A stretch of DNA of 64,000 nt from Trichoplax adhaerens (Eukaryota; Placozoa; Uniplacotomia; Trichoplacea; Trichoplacidae). The stretch is from NCBI RefSeq assembly GCF_000150275.1, contig NW_002060944.1:8766159-8830158 (forward strand), given 5' to 3'. The notes under the pieces are model-generated. The model saw only the letters and a list, made by a program, of their open reading frames with translations. It did not search any database and had not been told where the DNA came from. Made by a program: the position numbers and the translations under genes. Below are positions 57,862-64,000 of the stretch, piece after piece (positions within the stretch are counted from its first letter, which is position 1; the number at the start of each line of letters is the position of its first letter).

Positions 57862-60800
57862 CTATTTTACACAAAATATTTAGTTTTAACAATAAGTCAT
57901 TTGACCAACTGATGATATTAAGTCTCAATCACTCATTAGGTAGATACATTACCCGAGCAACCTCTTAAACTACGCAAAATTTTTTGCTTTATTTCTGTAA
58001 TATTCAGTTACAATATTGATTACCCTTTTCGTTTCAGGAATACAAAGGCCGCTATAAGGATCAAGATACCGATAACGCACCCTATCGCAATTCCGACGTA
58101 ACTTCCGACTTATAATGCAAAAAAATTATTTTATTATGATATCACTCCTTAGATAATCTGGTATTTGGTTAAGGCAAAGTTTGCTCACCAATTCTGATAT
58201 AATAGTATCTCTTTATAGAGAATAAACTTTGCAACTCTTACTACTCTTGTACTGTAGGTCGAAATATTTACTGAAACAAACTTAGCATAATACTGTAGTT
58301 ATCGTACCATTCTGAGTGACTGCACTTTGACAGTTATCCCCACCGAATCCGCTTGAACAGCTAAAAATAAATAGAAAGAAAGTGACGTTCACAAGATTTC
58401 AAGTCGTTATAACAGAATAATAATTAAACTTCAGAGCTGGTAGCATACGTTAGAAAAAATCCTAGCAACATCATGACCGTTTATGAAATTAAGGTTTTAT
58501 AACAAGAAATCTACTATGTTGTATCTAAAATAATGTTTTAATTAAGGTTATTTCATCGTAATGCGTATTTCTAAATTATATTATGGTAATAATATTGTAT
58601 AAATTTAAATATTTAATTGGATAATTAAACGAACGCTGCTACTATTCGTTATAAAGGATATTTGTATTACCTGCAGCTTGGTTTGTTGTTATTCATGCTG
58701 CACTGACCATTATTGCTGCAGTATTGTTGCGAGCAAACAAAACCTGAATATTGCATCATGAAGATCAAAAATGTTAAGGGTGCCAGTTAATAAACCTATC
58801 GCAAAAGTAATAAAATCTTCTTTGAGGACATTAATATACTGAAAGTCTCAATAGCATACTTATATTGGATAGCGATGTTTGCAAAACTTGATTGTTGATA
58901 GGATTGCGCACAAGACATGAATAAGCACCGTTATCAGTTATAGATAATGGACTAAAGGTGAGGTATGATGTAATTTTGGATTTCAAATTGCTAATGACAT
59001 CAGCAACATTCGTCGTGTTTCCAGGTATAAGGGTGACATTATTTTTCATCCAAGTTATAGAGGGTAGGGGGCGTCCAGCAGCTTGACATTGTAATCTCGC
59101 ATAGGAACCGACTTGAAAGGTAGTAGTATTCGCGGATATGGATACAATTGCGACTGGTATTGCTAGAAAGCAATGTGATACCATAGTATACAGAAAATTA
59201 GTAAAGAGATTCATGTATTCAATCATTACTTAGATATGCAGTTATTACGAACGTGCTAGTTGAGTTTCGCAGTTTTTTCCAGCATATAGAGGATCGCAAC
59301 TAAAATATAAGATTGACGGTTTATGTTAATGACATGGTAGAATTTTCTAATCGTAATTAAAATCTGAGTGAATTTAATGATTTAATGGTTATTAGACACG
59401 ACTTTGCTGCAATATTTTTATCGTTAGCTACTCTGAATAGTAAAGAAAATTTTACTATAAAATTGAATATACTCCTAGGTCAGGTACTATAGCCTTTAGA
59501 TTAGTTCTGGACAAAGCTGTCAACGAAAGCACTTTAATTGAGTAGATTTTAAATAAATGCTATAGCTTCACTCAATAGTACCTGCATATGGCTCCAGAAC
59601 TAGTTTGATTGCATTCGCCTTGGGAATTACAGAATACAGATGAACACGTAAACTCTGCAAGTAAATAATCATTAATATTTGTCTAGAATAAGCCATTGCT
59701 AACAAAATAAATTATAACATACGCATAAATACAAGAGACTTTCCATTTACTCAGCGTTCTCAAACCTTGTACAACATTTTATGCGTGAAAAACAAAGCAA
59801 ATTTCATTTTACTTACGTAAGCTTACGGTAGTGCTGTTTATAGTTTTCTTGTTAATCTCATCCTTTGCTTGACAGTAATAAGCGCCTGCGTCACTTGGAA
59901 TGAGGTTCGCAATTGCCAATATTATAGTAGTAGTGTCATTGGAATTGTCAGCTGCAAGGAAGACATTAATTCGACCTCCGGATATTACTTGTTTGCCGTT
60001 ATGGTACCAATTGATCGTAGGTCTTGGTCTCGCTTTCGATTGGCATTGCAGACCAGCAGAAGATCCAATCAGGTATTGAGATGCATTTATTTTTGCTGCT
60101 ACCAAACTGAGAGGGAGATCTATAGCAGATGTAAGTATTTGTTACATTTTTTGCATCTATAGCATTTTTATTTATTTTTCAAATTTCGAAAACATCGATT
60201 CCTAGTTTCTTATGGAAATGAAAGTGCAACATCATAACAGTAACTCTGAAGGAAATTGAATCTAAACTTAAAAAATGCCTACTTGGTAGCACAGTCTCAC
60301 AGCGATTTCCCACGATTCCGAAATTGCAACTACAATCGGAGCAGAATCAAATATAAAATTGTTAAATGCCAACTTGAAATTACTACGTTTATCTAACTTG
60401 TATTAGTCATATTATACATTGTTTCAGTAACACCAATGTCGTATACGTTGCAGCTGTTTGTATCATAGTATAGAGTAAAAATCAGAATTGTGAATTACAC
60501 AATAACAGAATTGATACTGGTAGGCTCTATATTAACTATAAATATAATTTTACGAAGTTATAAAGATTCTGTACATGAAGCCTAGATTTACTTTAGACTT
60601 TGTAATGATTTATATTGTACTATTGTACAATTTAATGGCTGCATCTGCATGAAGAGAAAGTCTCGATTTTAGGTTTACCATAGTATTATGCTATGATTGT
60701 GACAGGTACTGATCGTGACGACCGTGAAGAAATTTACCTGCATTGGAGAGTATTAGTATTGGCAATAGTACTACAAATCCCATTATTATTGCAAAATCCT

Positions 60801-63800
60801 GTTGAACACACCATTCCTATTTAAAATAAGATTGAATAAATATACCAAGTAATAAGTATTTGCATCAGCTCATGTGCGTATTGTGCATTTACAAATTAAA
60901 TTTCTGATTCAACTTACTAATAGTCATCGTTAAACTTTGAATTGTTGCTCCGTTATAATTACCAACGCACTTATAGCCCCCAGTATTATCCAGCATTAAG
61001 CTACTAATGACCAGAATAGATTGAGCAAGTGTAGAATTCGATAGCGATGTCGAATAGGTAATTACGACATTGCCACCGCTACTAATTGGCGCACCATTTT
61101 TAGTCCATGTAAGGGCTGACGTAGGTCGTGATACTGCACTGCATTTTAACGCAACATACACGCCTTGAACGTACGTCGAGGTATTGCTTTGGATATTCAC
61201 TGTACTCAATGGAATATCTTTTTTTTCAAAAATTAGGACAGGATAGTGCAAATTTATGTTAGATAATTTAATTTATTTATACATAGCGTAAGATACATTA
61301 TGCATCTATGAAGAAATTAAACTATCATTGCAGAATTTATTCAATAAGTTTAATAATTTATTTTTTCTTACCGTTTAAACTAGAATTCTACGAACTATAA
61401 TTAAGATAATGTTCTATCATGCAGAGAAATAAACAACTTACCTGATAGCTTCGTCTCACAGTTAGATCCAGTATAGTGCAAATTGCAGCTACATTATATT
61501 GGTTGGAAAGTAAAAAAATGAATCAATTGCAATAATTAAACGATTCTGCCAAGAACTTCATCACTAAAGAAATGCTAGTGACATATTCAGCATATCCTAA
61601 CTTAGCCTTAGTGGAAAATACTGTTGCGACTTAATCTTAGAAGAAAATGATAAGGCTCGTGACAAAGGAAGTTTAGTCAGAAGTAAAATACGGCGATAAA
61701 ATATGCATAGTATTTCTAGCTCTTATCTATTTTCATTGTGGACTCAAAATCCAAACGAATAATTTAAGGAGTTTAACAATAAAAATTTTAGAACATTATA
61801 CCAAGATTATCTGATTTTGTATTAGAGAAATTTTACCTGCACTGAATCAAATCACTACCAGTGACACTACTGCATATCCCATGACCTTTACAGAATCCAG
61901 TCGAGCATACCATCCCTATCAGAATTGGGATTAATAATAATTGAAATTTGAAATATTTGTATCAACTGCTCTGACAGGACAACGAACAAAAAGAATGAAA
62001 ATTTTTCGCTAATTATTAAACAAATAACTAATTTAAGAGACAGGGCATCCTTAATTAATGATTCACCAATCATGGTGTATGATAGCTAGACTATTTTTGT
62101 CTGCTATACCTCCAAAGTAGAATAATAACTTACTTATGGCGATGACAGAACTCTGTTTAGTTATGGAGCCGTCCCCATAATTTCCTACACACTTATAATC
62201 TCCGTTGTTCGCTAGGGCCAAACTCTTGAAAATTAAGATAGACTGTACGAGAGTAGGGTTGCTAGGTAGGTTAGAATTAGTAATAATAACATTGCCACCA
62301 TTCGTTATTTGAGCACCATTCTTAGTCCATGTCAGTACTGTGGAAGGGCGAGAAGTTGCTTGGCATGTCAAGCCAACCATTGCACCATAAATATAAGTTG
62401 TCGTATTGCTTTGGGCTGTGACACTATTTAGAGGGATGTCTGAAGTGAAGTAAAACAAACGTAAGTTTACCCATCGCACCTACACAGTCAAATTATCGCT
62501 GTTTTATGCATTACGGTTGTAACAATTTGATCTTTAGTAACTCTCGATCATAACATCATATTTCCAAATTTACTTAGAAAATAATATAGAGATCTATTAA
62601 ATTAGCTTCGTAGGTAGCAATACTTACCAGGTAGCCTAGTTTCGCACTGAAGCCCCGTATAGTATAAGTTGCAACTATTTATAAGAAATATTAAAATAAG
62701 TTATTATAATAGCTGATTGTCTATCAACAACGTTAGAAAATGACTCACTCAATTCTTTAAGTGTCTGTAAAGAACAAACGCTGAATTTATTCGGCATAAA
62801 CATTAACCGATTTACCTGCATAGGAGTGCATTGTTTTCATTATTTGCAGGACTACATATTCCGTTATTATTACAGTATTCTGGAGAACAAGTCATTTCTA
62901 TTTGATGCATCCACAACATTTGAAGTAGAATATTTGAGGAAAAGTGTAATGCAAATCCATGTACAGGTATAATTATAAGTTAATGAAGCTCAATGTTAGC
63001 AAGATTAATGATGCATTATTAAAAATTCTTAACAGTATAGAATATATAACTACATGTGCTGCACATTATGTAAGTATTTATTTATAACAGCATTAAAATT
63101 AATGGAAGCAACTTACTTATAGTAAATGGAAGGCTCTGCACTATTACACCATTTTGAGTGCGGTTACTAATGCACTTATAATCTCCGTTATTATTGAGTG
63201 TTAACCCATTTATGATAAGATTTGATTCCGCTAATGTAAAATTTGAAAATGGAATGGAATAAGTGATCATAATGTTTCCTCCGGCTGTGATTGGTACATC
63301 ATTTTTAGACCACGAAAGTCCCGATATAGGACGTGATTTCACTGCGCAAGACAAGATGATGTGCGCTCCAAAAACGTAGGAAGAAGTGTTGCTGATAACA
63401 ATCACATCGTTTATTGGGATGTCTAGAATGTTTTAAAAGCAGTATTTATCATGGTTAACTAGACTTCGTATACCATAATCACAGCTAACAAGATAGACCT
63501 GTTTCTGGATTGGATAACGACTTTTATAATTTAAGCTTAATTCTACAGGCGACTATGACACAAGTGCATAGGTAACATACCGGTAAGCTTGGTTTCGCAA
63601 TTAGCTCCTGTAAAGTATCGATCGCAACTATTAAACAGAAATAGAAGAAAGTATGTTTAGTACGGTTTTTATTGCTTAGTGAATTAATATTTCCAATTAG
63701 TGTCAATGTTGTTTAAAAATTGTGTAACCATTCATGCGTTCAGTATTGTTGGTACCAGGGTGCACGTGAAATACAGATTAATCCTACTCTATCATGTTAT

Positions 63801-63907
63801 TTCGAAATAAGGAAACTTTCGTATTTACCTGCATTGCAGTAAATCACCATTATTTACGTTACTACATACACCATTGCCACTACAAAATTCCGCTGAGCAT
63901 ACCATTT
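57570..63907 (-). CDS. Gene D: giant receptor, 3' half with five Ig-EGF units, TM and tail (runs off right edge)
   Basis: Twenty exons (2516 nt, about 838 codons) with intact splice sites and matching phases. From right to left: EGF first-half exon 63829..63907 and second half 63581..63627; then five Ig+EGF units (63422 down to 58308); TM exon 58024..58108; 57812..57861; last exon 57570..57679. Ig cysteines and core Trp are present in all five Ig domains. The tail has SFGNPNYDERYENQDF: an NPxY motif and a further Tyr. Same exon lengths as genes B and C. It is the intact close relative of pseudogene C (same 50-nt exon before the tail). By analogy with gene B, an SRCR/EGF half and signal peptide should lie beyond 64000. 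Predicted type I membrane receptor, ligand unknown. Confidence 0.85.
58024..58108 (-). CDS. Gene D transmembrane exon
   Basis: 85-nt exon: YVGIAIGCVIGILILIAAF, then VFLKRKG as stop-transfer. Confidence 0.9.
58308..58743 (-). CDS. Gene D membrane-proximal EGF (two exons)
   Basis: 58671..58743 (73 nt, [10 protein letters not shown] pattern) and 58308..58360 (53 nt, CSSGFGGDNC). Confidence 0.85.
58860..59162 (-). CDS. Gene D Ig domain (last)
   Basis: 303-nt exon: [20 protein letters not shown] and DNGAYSC. Confidence 0.9.
59253..59654 (-). CDS. Gene D EGF (two exons)
   Basis: 59582..59654 (73 nt, CSSVFCNSQGEC) and 59253..59299 (47 nt, CDPLYAGKNC; donor GTTCGT). Confidence 0.85.
59817..60119 (-). 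CDS. Gene D Ig domain (RPRP/HNGK subtype)
   Basis: 303-nt exon: AGLQCQSKARPRPTINWYHN and SDAGAYYC. Confidence 0.9.
60283..60816 (-). CDS. Gene D EGF (two exons)
   Basis: 60738..60816 (79 nt, [12 protein letters not shown]) and 60283..60329 (47 nt, CNFGIVGNRC). Confidence 0.85.
60918..61217 (-). CDS. Gene D Ig domain
   Basis: 300-nt exon: SNTSTYVQGVYVALKCSAVS and TGGYKC. The Gln codon in TYVQG corresponds to the stop codon in gene C. Confidence 0.9.
61442..61915 (-). CDS. Gene D EGF (two exons)
   Basis: 61837..61915 (79 nt, CSTGFCKGHGIC) and 61442..61488 (47 nt, CNLHYTGSNC). Confidence 0.85.
62134..62439 (-). CDS. Gene D Ig domain
   Basis: 306-nt exon: MVGLTCQATSRPSTVLTWTK and NNGDYKC. Confidence 0.9.
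62628..62897 (-). CDS. Gene D EGF (two exons)
   Basis: 62816..62897 (82 nt, CSPEYCNNNGIC) and 62628..62674 (47 nt, CNLYYTGLQC). Confidence 0.85.
63117..63422 (-). CDS. Gene D Ig domain (most N-terminal in window)
   Basis: 306-nt exon: SSYVFGAHIILSCAVKSRPI, LSWSKN and NNGDYKC. Confidence 0.9.
63581..63907 (-). CDS. Gene D EGF (two exons) at the right edge
   Basis: 63829..63907 (79 nt, EFCSGNGVC pattern) and 63581..63627 (47 nt, CDRYFTGANC). A further Ig exon is expected just beyond 64000. Confidence 0.8.
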
Positions 63908-64000
63908 CTATAAAGAGTATTATTACCGCAATAGTATTAGAAAATTTTCGTAAAACTACGTGTAAGATCAAAAAATATTAAGCTTATACGCGTATACAGT

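Noticed and set aside
94-63907. The whole window as a single super-gene
   Set aside because: Separate signal-peptide exons (15070, 44562) and separate TM-tail-stop sets (20341, 46541, 57570) define distinct genes.

Overview
This is an A+T-rich animal nuclear window. It holds a head-to-tail cluster of very large, multi-exon surface-receptor genes, all on the minus strand. Nearly every exon encodes one extracellular domain (SRCR, EGF-like or Ig). Exons are separated by GT-AG introns of roughly 0.1-0.5 kb that are mostly phase 1. No bacterial features, tRNA or rRNA genes were seen. The exon/intron style, base composition and SRCR-rich repertoire suggest an early-branching invertebrate. A placozoan is my best guess and a sponge or cnidarian is possible, but this is inference and the sequence alone does not settle it.

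Layout, left to right. (1) 94-15070: gene A, minus strand, 5' part only (it runs off the left edge). It has a split signal peptide, six EGF modules, then alternating SRCR and EGF modules (10 SRCR domains in the window). (2) 15071-20340: intergenic DNA. It contains a decayed copy (about 18.1-19.1 kb) of the 3' end of the next gene: the ghost of a lost paralogue. (3) 20341-44562: gene B, complete. I could chain 55 exons with consistent phases into a frame of 9564 nt (3187 residues): signal peptide, 7 EGF, 13 SRCR interleaved with EGF, then five Ig+EGF units, one transmembrane helix and a short tail with an NPVY motif. (4) 44563-46540: intergenic. (5) 46541-51434: gene C, a 5'-truncated paralogue of the Ig/EGF/TM half. 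It has a nonsense codon and three broken splice sites and is best read as a pseudogene. (6) 51435-57569: about 6 kb without a recognised gene, with repeats and one small acidic ORF. (7) 57570-63907: gene D, intact 3' half (tail, TM, five Ig+EGF units), running off the right edge.

Genes A and B are collinear exon by exon over the part of A in the window, often with identical exon lengths. Genes B, C and D share the same Ig/EGF/TM/tail structure. All four are therefore tandem copies of one ancestral type I receptor with an SRCR/EGF outer half and an Ig/EGF inner half. The domain mix, copy-number variation inside the arrays, pseudogenisation and a relic copy are what one expects of a fast-evolving recognition or adhesion locus (innate immune or allorecognition-like). 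That role is inference. The sequence shows only a surface receptor family.
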